Origin: Pseudomonadota bacterium
GTDB lineage: Bacteria > Pseudomonadota > Alphaproteobacteria > Micavibrionales > CSBR16-224
Reading direction: 5' to 3'
DNA: 64,000 nucleotides
Assembly (NCBI GenBank): GCA_013285465.1
Contig: CP053449.1
Location: forward strand, 547,179 to 611,178
The position numbers and the translations under genes were made by a program. The notes under the pieces were generated by a model. It saw only the letters and a program-made list of their open reading frames with translations, did not search any database and was not told the origin of the DNA. Numbering within the stretch: position 1 is the first letter of the stretch; the number at the start of each line of letters is the position of its first letter. Positions 26,139 through 34,211 of the stretch are shown piece after piece.

Positions 26139-26615
26139 ATGAAAGGACCATTCGGAGAGCCGACAGCAAAAGAATTGGAATTTCTGCAAGCCGCCTTGGA
26201 AGGCGATTTACAGACGGTGATAAGGTTGTGTGAAGAAAAAGAGATTAATGTAAATATACGCGGTCCGCAAAATGGTATGACGGCACTTTATCATGCGGCC
26301 TCGCACGGGCATAACGCGATGCTGGATTATCTGCTGGCGCAGGACGGTATTGATGTGAATATTCCCAATGCGCTGGGGCAGACGCCTCTGATGCGTGCGG
26401 TATGGTTTGAACAGGAAAAAGCCGTTGAAAAGCTCCTCGATCATGCCGATATCGATGTTTCGGCAACGGATCATGAGGGGCTCAGCTCCGCATTCTCATG
26501 GGCGGATTTTATCGGTAACCCGCAAATTTCAAAAACTCTGTCCGAGAAGACAGGCGTGCCGCTGAATGAAGAAAAACGTTTTATATCTAAAATAGAAAAT
26601 TGGTGGAATGGTTGA
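26139..26615 (+). CDS. ankyrin-repeat protein
   Basis: 158 residues. After a short N-terminal segment there are three to four ankyrin units: ELEFLQAALEGDLQTVIRLC, NGMTALYHAASHGHNAML, LGQTPLMRAVWFEQEKAVEKLL and EGLSSAFSWADFIGNPQISK. Each has the usual helix-turn-helix spacing and a VNIR/VNIPN hairpin. It is cytoplasmic, with no signal or span. AGAGGAA lies 9 bases upstream of the ATG. The last unit is degenerate and caps the stack. It probably mediates a protein contact; the partner is unknown. The gene ends 6 bp before a long inverted repeat upstream of the LysR gene. Confidence 0.85.
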   Translation: MKGPFGEPTAKELEFLQAALEGDLQTVIRLCEEKEINVNIRGPQNGMTALYHAASHGHNAMLDYLLAQDGIDVNIPNALGQTPLMRAVWFEQEKAVEKLLDHADIDVSATDHEGLSSAFSWADFIGNPQISKTLSEKTGVPLNEEKRFISKIENWWNG

Positions 26616-26620
26616 TAGGT

Positions 26621-26689
26621 ACTCCGATTTTTTACGGTTTCAGTCTATAATAATAATAGAGAATTGATTGAACCGTAGAAAATCGGAGT
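26621..26689 (+). promoter_or_regulatory. 19-bp inverted repeat covering the ribosome-binding site of the LysR gene
   Basis: ACTCCGATTTTTTACGGTT (26621-26639) pairs with AACCGTAGAAAATCGGAGT (26671-26689), with one G-U pair, around 31 bases holding a TATAAT (26646-26651). The GGAG that would start translation at 26696 is inside the right arm. It may be a translation-controlling hairpin, a terminator for the ankyrin gene, or an operator for the LysR protein. Confidence 0.55.
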
Positions 26690-26695
26690 GTTTTT

Positions 26696-27541
26696 ATGCC
26701 GCTTGATTGGAATGACATACGTTTTTATCTGGCTGTTGCGCGCCACGGCAATATTGCCAAAGCCGCCGAAGAGCTGAAAGTCAATCAATCAACCGTTATG
26801 CGCCGTATTGATGCGATGGAAGACCGTCTGCATCTGACGCTGTTTTTGCGCAATCGCGGCGATTATCAATTAACGGCTGCCGGTAAACTGATTCTGGCAC
26901 CGGCGGAAAAAATGGATGAACAGGCGCTGGAACTGGCAAGATGCCTGACGGGGCATGACGATACCGATGGCGGTGATGTTGTTTTGACGGCCCCGTCTTT
27001 TATGATCCGCCATCTTTTGTCACCGGCATTGCAGGATTTTTTTACCGCCCATCCCGATATTAATCTGACGCTTCATGCGACAAACAGCTTTCTTGATTTG
27101 CAGCGCAATGATGCCGATGTTGCCGTGCGCCTGACCAATGACCCTGAAAAACATCTGCCGCCTAATCTGATCGGGCGCAAGCTGGGCGATATTGAACTCT
27201 GCGCCTATCAGGATGCGGCAACGGATACGGAAAAGGCATCATGGATCGGCTGGGATGAGAGTGTCGATTTTAAAGGCTGGCTGGTGCAAAATAATTACCC
27301 TGACCGTCCGGTACAAATGGTCTCCGATGATATTCTGGGGCAGGCGCAGGCGCTGCATGCCGCACCGCTGATGGCGGTGCTGCCCTGTTTGCTGGGTGAT
27401 AGCGAGCAGGGCTTGCAGCGCGTTAAAAATTGTAAAGTGTTTCAAGGTTTTGAAGTCTGGGTGCTGACACATCCTGATCTAAAAGGCACAAAACGCATCA
27501 GCGCGGTGATGTCTTTTGTCGCGGATGCGATCCGGCTTTAG
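26696..27541 (+). CDS. LysR-family transcriptional regulator
   Basis: 281 residues. The N-terminal winged helix-turn-helix (WNDIRFYLAVARHGNIAKAA, LKVNQSTVMRRIDAMEDRL) is followed by the usual linker helix and a periplasmic-binding-fold effector domain (VVLTAPSFMIRHLLSPAL, DADVAVRLTNDPEKHLPPNL). The length is slightly short for the family (about 300). The first residues use HxNIAKAAxxLxVNQSTVMRR, like the subgroup that contains GcvA-like regulators. Its stop overlaps the convergent GMC oxidoreductase stop by 4 bp, so that operon is a plausible but unproven target. The upstream inverted repeat at 26621 could be its own binding site. Confidence 0.88.
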   Translation: MPLDWNDIRFYLAVARHGNIAKAAEELKVNQSTVMRRIDAMEDRLHLTLFLRNRGDYQLTAAGKLILAPAEKMDEQALELARCLTGHDDTDGGDVVLTAPSFMIRHLLSPALQDFFTAHPDINLTLHATNSFLDLQRNDADVAVRLTNDPEKHLPPNLIGRKLGDIELCAYQDAATDTEKASWIGWDESVDFKGWLVQNNYPDRPVQMVSDDILGQAQALHAAPLMAVLPCLLGDSEQGLQRVKNCKVFQGFEVWVLTHPDLKGTKRISAVMSFVADAIRL

Positions 27542-29154
27542 TTTTCTTCGTTTTTCAACTGCCGGAGGATTTCCTCGCCTGCCCGTAATGCCAGCGCGGC
27601 GATGGTCAGGGTCGGGTTTGCCGCACCGCCTGTCGGAAAAACGGAGGAGCTGATGACAAACAGGTTTTTATGGTCATGGCTGCGGCATTGCGCATCAACG
27701 ACAGAGGTTTTCGGGTCATTGCCCATACGGGTCGTTCCCATCAGATGGTGATGGGCAAAAGGTTCGCTGGTATGAACGACGTCCGCCTTCAGCGCTTTGA
27801 CCATTTTTTTGAAAATGCTACGTGAATGCGCGAAACCCGCCTGTTCATAATCGGAATAGCTGTAATGCATCTTCATGACAGGGTGTCCTGCACTGTCGTG
27901 CTTGTCCCAGTTCAGGCTAAGCGCATTATTGATATCGGGCAGCTGGTCAACATGTGTATCAATTTCCAGCTGACGAATAACGCGGTGGCGCAATTCTTTG
28001 TCAAGCGACGGCGGTTCCGTGCCTTTTACCAATAATTCGCGTGTGATGTCGTCTATATGCGGGCGGTTATAGACCGCCATGGTCCAGCCGGCGCGCTTCT
28101 TTCGAAAATCACCGTCACGGAAATTATGGCTGGTCATTGTGTTTTCAGGGCCGCGCGGATAAACCGGCTCAGGCATCACAATCCTGCAATAAATGCCCGG
28201 ATGATCGAAATAATATTTTCCAACAAGGCCGGAACTGTTGCCAATACCGTCAGGGCGGCTTTCAGTCGCATTCATCATCATCAGCTTTGGCGATTCAAGC
28301 CCGTTGGCGGCCAGTACAAAAATCTTCCCGCGTACCGTCAATTCCGTTCCGTCTTTGGTGACGGCGAGGACATCCCTGATATTGCCTTTTTCATCCGTGA
28401 AAATTTTATCGACACGGGTGTTATCGAGCAGTTTTACGCCAAGGTCTTCCGCTTTTTTGACATGTATGCCGGCATTATATTGCGCGCCTGACGGGCAGAT
28501 CGGGGAACAAGTACCAAAGCCCTGGCAACGGATACGTCCGTCATACTGTGTACTATTGCGTGCACCAGGGCGGGCAATAAAATCGATGCCGATTGTTTTG
28601 GCCGTTTTTTGAATAATCTTGTCGGAATAGCTGTGCGGAATCATCGGCATCGGATAAGGGCGGGAGCGCGGGCTGCCATCTGCGGCAGTACTGTCACCGG
28701 AGACGCCGATTTCATATTCCGCTTCACAGTAAAACGGCTCCAGCTCGTCATAAGAGATCGGCCAGTCAACGGCCAGATCATATGTGGTCTTCATCTTCAT
28801 TTCCGCAGGGGTCATGCGGATGGCGACCGCAGCCCAGTGCCATGTTGTGCCGCCGACGACTTTCAGATACTCGACTTTTGAAACCTCAGGCCCCGTATAC
28901 TCAATATAACCGCCATCCGGCTTCCCCCAATCGGGGCGGGGCGCCCATTTTTCATGTGGAAAACCGGCAGATAAATCCAGATTATGTGATTGCGTGAAAG
29001 CCTTGACAATTTCCGCACGGTCTATGCGCGGTCCGGCTTCCAAAATAACGGTTTTTACCCCCGCTTTTGCCAGTTTATAGGCTGTTATGGCACCGGCGAC
29101 GCCTGATCCTATGACGACCACATCGGCCCAGACCATATTGCGCGCACCAATCAT
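27538..29154 (-). CDS. GMC-family FAD-dependent sugar/alcohol dehydrogenase, large subunit
   Basis: 538 residues from the ATG at 29154, which overlaps the upstream TGA (ATGA) and has GGAGGGG five bases before it. The FAD loop VVVIGSGVAGAITA is at about residues 9-22. The C-terminal substrate region has FAHHHLMGTTRMG and then GGAANPTLTIAALALRAGEEI, the GMC C-terminal signature. The whole resembles membrane-bound gluconate 2-dehydrogenase/sorbitol dehydrogenase large subunits, which oxidise sugars or polyols and pass electrons to a cytochrome. The partner subunit 3 is the preceding gene. No cytochrome c subunit is in the window, so electrons must leave by another route. Its location behind bcsA-bcsS is unusual. 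Confidence 0.86.
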   Translation of the reverse strand: MIGARNMVWADVVVIGSGVAGAITAYKLAKAGVKTVILEAGPRIDRAEIVKAFTQSHNLDLSAGFPHEKWAPRPDWGKPDGGYIEYTGPEVSKVEYLKVVGGTTWHWAAVAIRMTPAEMKMKTTYDLAVDWPISYDELEPFYCEAEYEIGVSGDSTAADGSPRSRPYPMPMIPHSYSDKIIQKTAKTIGIDFIARPGARNSTQYDGRIRCQGFGTCSPICPSGAQYNAGIHVKKAEDLGVKLLDNTRVDKIFTDEKGNIRDVLAVTKDGTELTVRGKIFVLAANGLESPKLMMMNATESRPDGIGNSSGLVGKYYFDHPGIYCRIVMPEPVYPRGPENTMTSHNFRDGDFRKKRAGWTMAVYNRPHIDDITRELLVKGTEPPSLDKELRHRVIRQLEIDTHVDQLPDINNALSLNWDKHDSAGHPVMKMHYSYSDYEQAGFAHSRSIFKKMVKALKADVVHTSEPFAHHHLMGTTRMGNDPKTSVVDAQCRSHDHKNLFVISSSVFPTGGAANPTLTIAALALRAGEEILRQLKNEEN

Positions 29155-29699
29155 TCTATCCCCTCCGGCGGTTCGGCCCATGCACCAAAACCGACATTTT
29201 CAAGATAGGGAATAGGCAGAACGCCGTCGAACGCCTCGAACATCAGTGCCTCTTCATATAATACGCGCTGCGTCGGTCTTTCCTGATGGTAGTAAATGCC
29301 AACATACCATGTGGTTAAAAGATGTTCGGCAAACCATTTTTCGCCGTCGGTAAATTTCCAGCTGTTATCTTTTAAGGCGGGGCGTTTTTTATCAAAACCT
29401 TGTGCGAGTGCCGCGGTGATTTTTTGGTGAATGCCCGCAGCGTGCTCTTTGGACCAGGGCTCGTCTTTAAAAACATGATACATTTTTTGCAGGGCGTCAG
29501 GGTCAAGCGTTTCGCGCAATGTCACAAAGCGGCTGACCTCTGTAAAAATCTCCAGAGAGGAGAGCTTATCACTTGCGGCGGCATGGATGATGCCGCCCGT
29601 TGTCAGAAATTGCGGAAGGGAAAGAAAAACCCCGCCTGCGCCAAGCGTCAAGATCGTCTTAAGAAGTTTGCGTCTTGAAATCGCTGTGTTGCGTACCAT
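29151..29699 (-). CDS. gluconate 2-dehydrogenase subunit 3-family protein with Tat signal
   Basis: 182 residues from the ATG at 29699; a longer frame upstream runs through bcsS out of frame and is spurious. The N-terminus ISRRKLLKTILTLGAGGVF is a twin-arginine signal. The mature part has LEIFTEVSRFVTLRETLDPDAL, then WFAEHLLTTWYVGIYYH and GVLPIPYLENVGFGAWAEPP, the layout of subunit 3 of membrane-bound gluconate/sorbitol dehydrogenases. In that family subunit 3 is the small exported partner that helps export and assemble the FAD large subunit. Translation is coupled to the large subunit by a 4-bp overlap, and it starts 22 bp after bcsS. Confidence 0.82.
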   Translation of the reverse strand: MVRNTAISRRKLLKTILTLGAGGVFLSLPQFLTTGGIIHAAASDKLSSLEIFTEVSRFVTLRETLDPDALQKMYHVFKDEPWSKEHAAGIHQKITAALAQGFDKKRPALKDNSWKFTDGEKWFAEHLLTTWYVGIYYHQERPTQRVLYEEALMFEAFDGVLPIPYLENVGFGAWAEPPEGIE

Positions 29700-29721
29700 A
29701 AAGGCCGGCGGGGCTTTGAAA

Positions 29722-30447
29722 TTAAAACTGTGAGCTGAAGCCAAGTGTGCCGTAAGCACCGTCATCGCCCCTACCGCTTGTATTGGCGTAACCGCCGCGG
29801 ATGGCAACATCGGTAAAGCCCAGCTGAATGTTGGAAACGGACAGACCGAAACGGCGCTGGTCGTATTCTTCATTTCCCATGAACAGGACTTCGGGTCCGA
29901 CTGTGACGGATTGCATGTCATATCCAACGGTGCCGCGGCTCCAGTAAGAGTCGAAGGCTGTGGAATAGCTGACGGCGGCGTTGAAAACAATATCTTCAGC
30001 AGGTGTGACGTTCAGTTCAACCATTCCCTTGGCACCGAATTCCGATCCTTCAACCGAATTGGCGGCATCGCGGGGGGATTGGTCATGGTTCTGCAATTCA
30101 CCACCGGCATAGAATGTGATGTGATTGGCACCGGTATCGAAGAAATGACGGTAACCGATCAGCGCATCTCCGGCGATGACATCGCCATCAATATTGGCAG
30201 GTGTCGGGCCGGGCAGGACGGTGTTGTAATCATATTGGCCATAGCCGGCATCGCCGCGGAGCAGCCAGCCGCCTTCGCTGTCAATGTCGCTTTGGCCGGA
30301 AATGCCGGTCACGGCACCTGCAAACAGGTAATAGGAGTTAGGGCCAACATCAATGCCGGCCCATGCGCCGCTTTTTTCGGCATGTGCCGCTGTTGCTGCG
30401 GTTAAGATTGTGCCGGCAAGTAAAACTGCGAGAAATTTATTTTTCAT
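29722..30447 (-). CDS. bcsS: BcsS-like cellulose biosynthesis outer-membrane protein
   Basis: 241 residues with a signal peptide (LAVLLAGTILTAATAAHA). The mature part is a run of amphipathic beta strands with the BcsS pattern: GIDVGPNSYYLFAGA, WLLRGDAGYGQYDYN, FYAGGELQNHDQSPRDAAN, SYSTAFDSYWSRGTVGYD, VTVGPEVLFMGNEEYDQRRFG and a terminal FSSQF ending in Phe, as in beta-barrels. BcsS is an alphaproteobacterial accessory of cellulose export whose exact role is not settled. It lies 119 bp after bcsA and 22 bp before the dehydrogenase subunit, in the same direction. Recognition is by motif memory but the adjacency to bcsA is strong support. Confidence 0.8.
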   Translation of the reverse strand: MKNKFLAVLLAGTILTAATAAHAEKSGAWAGIDVGPNSYYLFAGAVTGISGQSDIDSEGGWLLRGDAGYGQYDYNTVLPGPTPANIDGDVIAGDALIGYRHFFDTGANHITFYAGGELQNHDQSPRDAANSVEGSEFGAKGMVELNVTPAEDIVFNAAVSYSTAFDSYWSRGTVGYDMQSVTVGPEVLFMGNEEYDQRRFGLSVSNIQLGFTDVAIRGGYANTSGRGDDGAYGTLGFSSQF

Positions 30448-30566
30448 TGTTTTTAATCCTTTGTTGAAAACAGTGTGAAAACGCGATCACCTTTTTATAG
30501 CAATGCTGTTTTTGTCTGGCAAGCCGCAAAGCCTTATCCACAGTGAAAACAGCAGGCCTGTTGTAT

Positions 30567-32879
30567 TTATGCAACAGTTGTGACGATGTAGCGGTGAGGG
30601 GCGGCACCGTCCAACCCTTTTTCAACGAGAGAGTGCAGATGCCCTTCCCCAGCGACTTTAATTGCGGAACTTGATACTCCGTCCTTTGTAAACGCCATGA
30701 TGTTATAATGCTGCCCTTGCTGCAATGCGCTGAAAACAATCAGGGATTGCCGCCGGTCGGGTCTGCGGATCAGGATGCCGTAATCTGTGAAACCATCGTC
30801 GCCGCTTTGCAGTAAAATAGCCTGCCAGTCATTTTTGCTATGGGCGGAAACGGGCTGAAAGCGCAAACAGGACAGCAGTACGTCGGAAGGCGTCAGGAAA
30901 TAGGCGCTGCGGTGCAAAAATTCCCGGTGCCAGTCAACGGAATACAGCCCGTTGGCCAATTGATCGCGGTCTGCTGCGGAGGTCCAGATCAAAGAGCCTG
31001 CAACCGTGTTGCAGCCGTTTTCCTGTGTGATGTTTTCGACCCGCAGCGTCAGTTGTAAAGCCCCGGCAGGCATGAAGGCTGTTAAGGTGATGTCCTTGCC
31101 TTTGGTAAAAGGGGCGGCGTCACTCTTATAAATATGCAGAGCTGCCCAGTCTTCGGAAAGGGCGGTCATGCGTCCGTAAATTTTATCCCGGCCATTCAGC
31201 AGGACGGGCACGGGAATGCGGAAACGGAAAAAATCATGGGTGTTTTTTGCATCATGTAAAACCTTGCGCATAAAAAATATGCCGCGCAGCGCATTATACA
31301 AGGCCCAGAAACCGGCAATCGCTACCAGTTCGACCGTATAGCCGCGCGGCATGACTTCGTAGATATCAATTGCGGGTAGGGTTCGGGTTGTTAGCCACAG
31401 GTAAAAATATGAACCGAGCGGTCCGCTAGGGAAACCCGTTGCCGTCAGGCGTATGACGCCGTAAAAAACGGCTAGAAGGCTGATAATCGTGACTGTTAAT
31501 TGCGGTGCCATCATCCGCCAGTCGGTTTTGCCCTGAATGTTTTTTGAAGAACTGTTAAAGCTGATTTTTTTGCCGAATAATCCGGCGGTTGATGTCAGAT
31601 AGACCGGCCAGCGTGCCATGGAAAACAGCTCATTGGCCCAGTAGCGGGAAAAGCCGCAGCCCAGCTCCTGCAACAGCAGGTAAGATAGAACAGGAAAACT
31701 CAGCACAATCAGCATGTTGAAAACCGTAATCGTAAAAGGCTGCAGCCCCCAAATCAGTGCGACCACCGGAATGATAAATAACAGCAATTGCTGCCAGCCT
31801 TCCAGATAGATCAGGCCGAGTGACAGGTAATGCAGACGCTGCCGCCATGTCAGCCCTTTGCAGAACAGAATATTCTCATGCCGCAAGGCATGCAGATTAC
31901 CATGCCCCCAGCGGTGGCGGGTTTTGTAATATTCCCCGAGATCCGCAGCAGCAATGCCGTAGGCAATGGGTTCATTCAGAAAAACGGTCTGATACCCTGC
32001 TTTGTGCAGTTTAAGAGATGTGTGAATATCCTCTGTCACGGTTTCACAAGGAATGCCGCCGATCTTATCCAGCGCGCTGCGGCGGTAGACAACACCCGTC
32101 CCGACGCAGGAGGCCGCATTTGAGGCATCGGCGCAAGGTTCGGCAATATTGTAAAAAGCGGATTGGTCATGCCACAAGCCGCCGGTGCGGCGGGCGTTGA
32201 GATACTGGAAGGCATCAGTGTTGTAATAATCCTGCGGTGTTTGCACCATTACGACATTTTCATCATCAAAAAAGCCGAGCATCACATCCAGCGCATGCGG
32301 CAGCGCGATATGGTCGGCATCGAATGTCATGACAAAATCGGCTTTGCTGTGCTGCAATGCGTGATTGATATTTCCGGCTTTGGCATGTTTGCTGTCCGGG
32401 CGGCGCAGATAGGTGACGCCTAATTCCTCTGCCAGTGCTTTCACCTCATCGCGCTTGCCGTCATCCAGCAGGAATGTGCCGTGCGGGTAACGGATCGCTT
32501 TTGCCGCCATCACGGTGCGGCGGATGATGTCCAGCGGCTCCCTATAAGTCGGTACGAAGACATCTACCGATAACCCCTTCGGTGCGGGTGGCGGTGTGCG
32601 GTGGTTATAGTGCCAGGAATTGAAAATTGCCGTCAGACCGAGGATGAAAGCGATGCACTCTGTCACATAATAGGTGATGGACAGCGCCGGAGAGTCAGGA
32701 TTGATAATGGTGAAGCGCCAGAGGAGATAAATAATCAGCAGCAGGATATAAGCCGCGGCAATGAAACGCCGCCACAGCCGCCGCCGCGCAAAGCGTTCCG
32801 CCATTTGTGCCGAAACGGAGTGCCGTTGCGCAGGTTCGGCAGGTTGTTCCGTGATGTTTGTTTTTTGCTGTGTCTGCAA
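30567..32879 (-). CDS. bcsA: cellulose synthase catalytic subunit-like glycosyltransferase (BcsA)
   Basis: 770 residues. Two N-terminal spans (about 37-55, 66-86) precede a family-2 glycosyltransferase domain with the catalytic set D139-D140-G, DAD (187-189) and TED (282-284). Further spans lie at about 345-390, 395-415, 460-490 and 525-545, then a C-terminal PilZ-like beta domain (about 575-690). Two features depart from BcsA. The QxxRW motif reads T320-R-H-R323-W324, so the Gln is Thr. The PilZ part (FRFRIPVPVLLNGRDKIYG, TALSEDWAALH) lacks RxxxR and D/NxSxxG, so c-di-GMP binding is doubtful. It begins an operon with bcsS; no bcsB or bcsZ is present nearby. The product could be cellulose or a related beta-glucan. 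Confidence 0.8.
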   Translation of the reverse strand: MQTQQKTNITEQPAEPAQRHSVSAQMAERFARRRLWRRFIAAAYILLLIIYLLWRFTIINPDSPALSITYYVTECIAFILGLTAIFNSWHYNHRTPPPAPKGLSVDVFVPTYREPLDIIRRTVMAAKAIRYPHGTFLLDDGKRDEVKALAEELGVTYLRRPDSKHAKAGNINHALQHSKADFVMTFDADHIALPHALDVMLGFFDDENVVMVQTPQDYYNTDAFQYLNARRTGGLWHDQSAFYNIAEPCADASNAASCVGTGVVYRRSALDKIGGIPCETVTEDIHTSLKLHKAGYQTVFLNEPIAYGIAAADLGEYYKTRHRWGHGNLHALRHENILFCKGLTWRQRLHYLSLGLIYLEGWQQLLLFIIPVVALIWGLQPFTITVFNMLIVLSFPVLSYLLLQELGCGFSRYWANELFSMARWPVYLTSTAGLFGKKISFNSSSKNIQGKTDWRMMAPQLTVTIISLLAVFYGVIRLTATGFPSGPLGSYFYLWLTTRTLPAIDIYEVMPRGYTVELVAIAGFWALYNALRGIFFMRKVLHDAKNTHDFFRFRIPVPVLLNGRDKIYGRMTALSEDWAALHIYKSDAAPFTKGKDITLTAFMPAGALQLTLRVENITQENGCNTVAGSLIWTSAADRDQLANGLYSVDWHREFLHRSAYFLTPSDVLLSCLRFQPVSAHSKNDWQAILLQSGDDGFTDYGILIRRPDRRQSLIVFSALQQGQHYNIMAFTKDGVSSSAIKVAGEGHLHSLVEKGLDGAAPHRYIVTTVA

Positions 32880-32966
32880 AACCGTTTCCTTTTATCAACG
32901 CAATGACACGACTTATACGCGCATGGCATTGATATATCACAGACGGGGGGCGGAGGCTATGCCGTG

Positions 32967-33875
32967 TTATTTCCAAAGATCGGTGTTTTTGGAAACGCGC
33001 CAGAAACTTTTTGCATTCATGGCGTAATAGGGCAGATAGCGGCTTTTGTCTTCTTCGATCAGGCGGCCGATTTCACTGCCGTCATTATCCAGCACGCGGA
33101 AATCCGTATCCTTGTTACCGGCGAAAAGTTCCTCGATCCAGTCAGGTGTCAGCGCACCGGCAATTTTTGCGCCGACGCCTTTTTCCTTTACATCCACCAG
33201 CAGGGTGGCATGGTCGAGAATATTGTCATTCTTGTCGCCGACGGCAACCACATACATATGCTCATCTTCTACGCCGAGATATTTCAGGGCGAAATATTTT
33301 AAAATGGCGAAGTCGTCGCAATCGCCTTTTTTGTGCCACAGCGTTTCGATGGGGGAGGCAAAATAATCCTGTTTGCCGTACAAAACAGGGTCGGGTGTGT
33401 ATTCGATCAGGCGGTCGACAATGGCGTCGACTTCCGTGGCCTGCTCGGCGACGGATTTGCCGCGCAGATGGTTCAGCGAGCGCAGCCATTGTTTCATGAA
33501 GATGCGGTTGTCGCTGTCTTCCATCAGCATTTCATAGCGCCCCAGCGCGGCATACCATTTATCGGCAATATCGACATTGGCAAAGAAGTCATTTTCCGCC
33601 TCTTCGCCCATCAGCCGGATGTTGCTGCGGTTGTAAAGATTAACATCTTTCAGCTCCTGATCTTTCAGGAAGGGATTGGGGTTTTGCGGGTCCAGCACCG
33701 CATGGGTTTCGGCCATATCATTGAATTTCTGGGAGATGCTGTCGCCGATTTCCGGCACGTAATAATTCGCGGCGCCCCATGCCACAACGGTATAAAAGGC
33801 CCATTTCAGCTTGCGGCTTTGTAGAAAGCCTTTTTTCTTTGGCTTTTGCGGCGGCTTTTTCTGTGGTGCCGTCAT
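32967..33875 (-). CDS. transglutaminase-like cysteine peptidase (DUF920/BTLCP type)
   Basis: 302 residues. A basic N-terminus and one membrane segment (about 24-40) precede the soluble domain. The triad is in the family order: Cys186 in KKGDCDDFA, His222 in LDHATLLVD and Asp228. Such bacterial transglutaminase-like cysteine peptidases act in the periplasm; the LapG branch releases surface adhesins and others lie next to envelope genes. This one carries its own membrane anchor rather than a cleaved signal. It begins 87 bp before the bcsA start and reads in the same direction, so a link with biofilm matrix is possible. The substrate is not known. Confidence 0.82.
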   Translation of the reverse strand: MTAPQKKPPQKPKKKGFLQSRKLKWAFYTVVAWGAANYYVPEIGDSISQKFNDMAETHAVLDPQNPNPFLKDQELKDVNLYNRSNIRLMGEEAENDFFANVDIADKWYAALGRYEMLMEDSDNRIFMKQWLRSLNHLRGKSVAEQATEVDAIVDRLIEYTPDPVLYGKQDYFASPIETLWHKKGDCDDFAILKYFALKYLGVEDEHMYVVAVGDKNDNILDHATLLVDVKEKGVGAKIAGALTPDWIEELFAGNKDTDFRVLDNDGSEIGRLIEEDKSRYLPYYAMNAKSFWRVSKNTDLWK

Positions 33876-33958
33876 TTTTGACTATCCCTGCTGTTCTTCG
33901 TGGAAATATTTGACATATTATCCATCGAGAGGGGGAAAGTCAAGAAAAAAGCAGAAGC

Positions 33959-34189
33959 TTAGTAATGCGGGGGTTTTTCGTGCAGGGATTGTTCGATAGA
34001 GGACAGCCCGTCATTCTCCGCCAGCTCATCCTCGCTGAGCCGTTCGATTTTTCTCTGCAAGGCGTCGACTTTTCTTTTCAGCACATCAATCACATCAAAT
34101 TGCTGCGCCGCCATTTTGCTCAGCGTTTCAATCTGTACTTCCTGATGGGCGAGCGCCTCTTCAATCGCGTTGAGTTTTTCTTCTGTCAT
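33959..34189 (-). CDS. slyX: SlyX-family protein
   Basis: 76 residues forming a single long coiled coil. EKLNAIEEALAHQEVQIETL and IDVLKRKVDALQRKIERL give regular heptads, then a short tail ending HEKPPHY. This end (xxPPHY) and the length are typical of SlyX. SlyX is a small cytoplasmic protein of unknown role, found widely in Proteobacteria. It starts 22 bp after the exonuclease I stop and probably shares its mRNA. Similarity is to a short coiled-coil family, so the C-terminal signature carries most of the weight. Confidence 0.8.
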   Translation of the reverse strand: MTEEKLNAIEEALAHQEVQIETLSKMAAQQFDVIDVLKRKVDALQRKIERLSEDELAENDGLSSIEQSLHEKPPHY

Positions 34190-34211
34190 GGCTTTATTTT
34201 GCTATTGATTG

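Noticed and set aside
24811..26615. Ankyrin proteins as secreted host effectors
   Set aside because: No export signal, secretion tail or linked secretion genes; ankyrin units alone do not support it.
29700..29990. 97-residue extension of the dehydrogenase subunit 3 frame
   Set aside because: It lies out of frame inside bcsS, and the Tat signal begins at the ATG at 29699.
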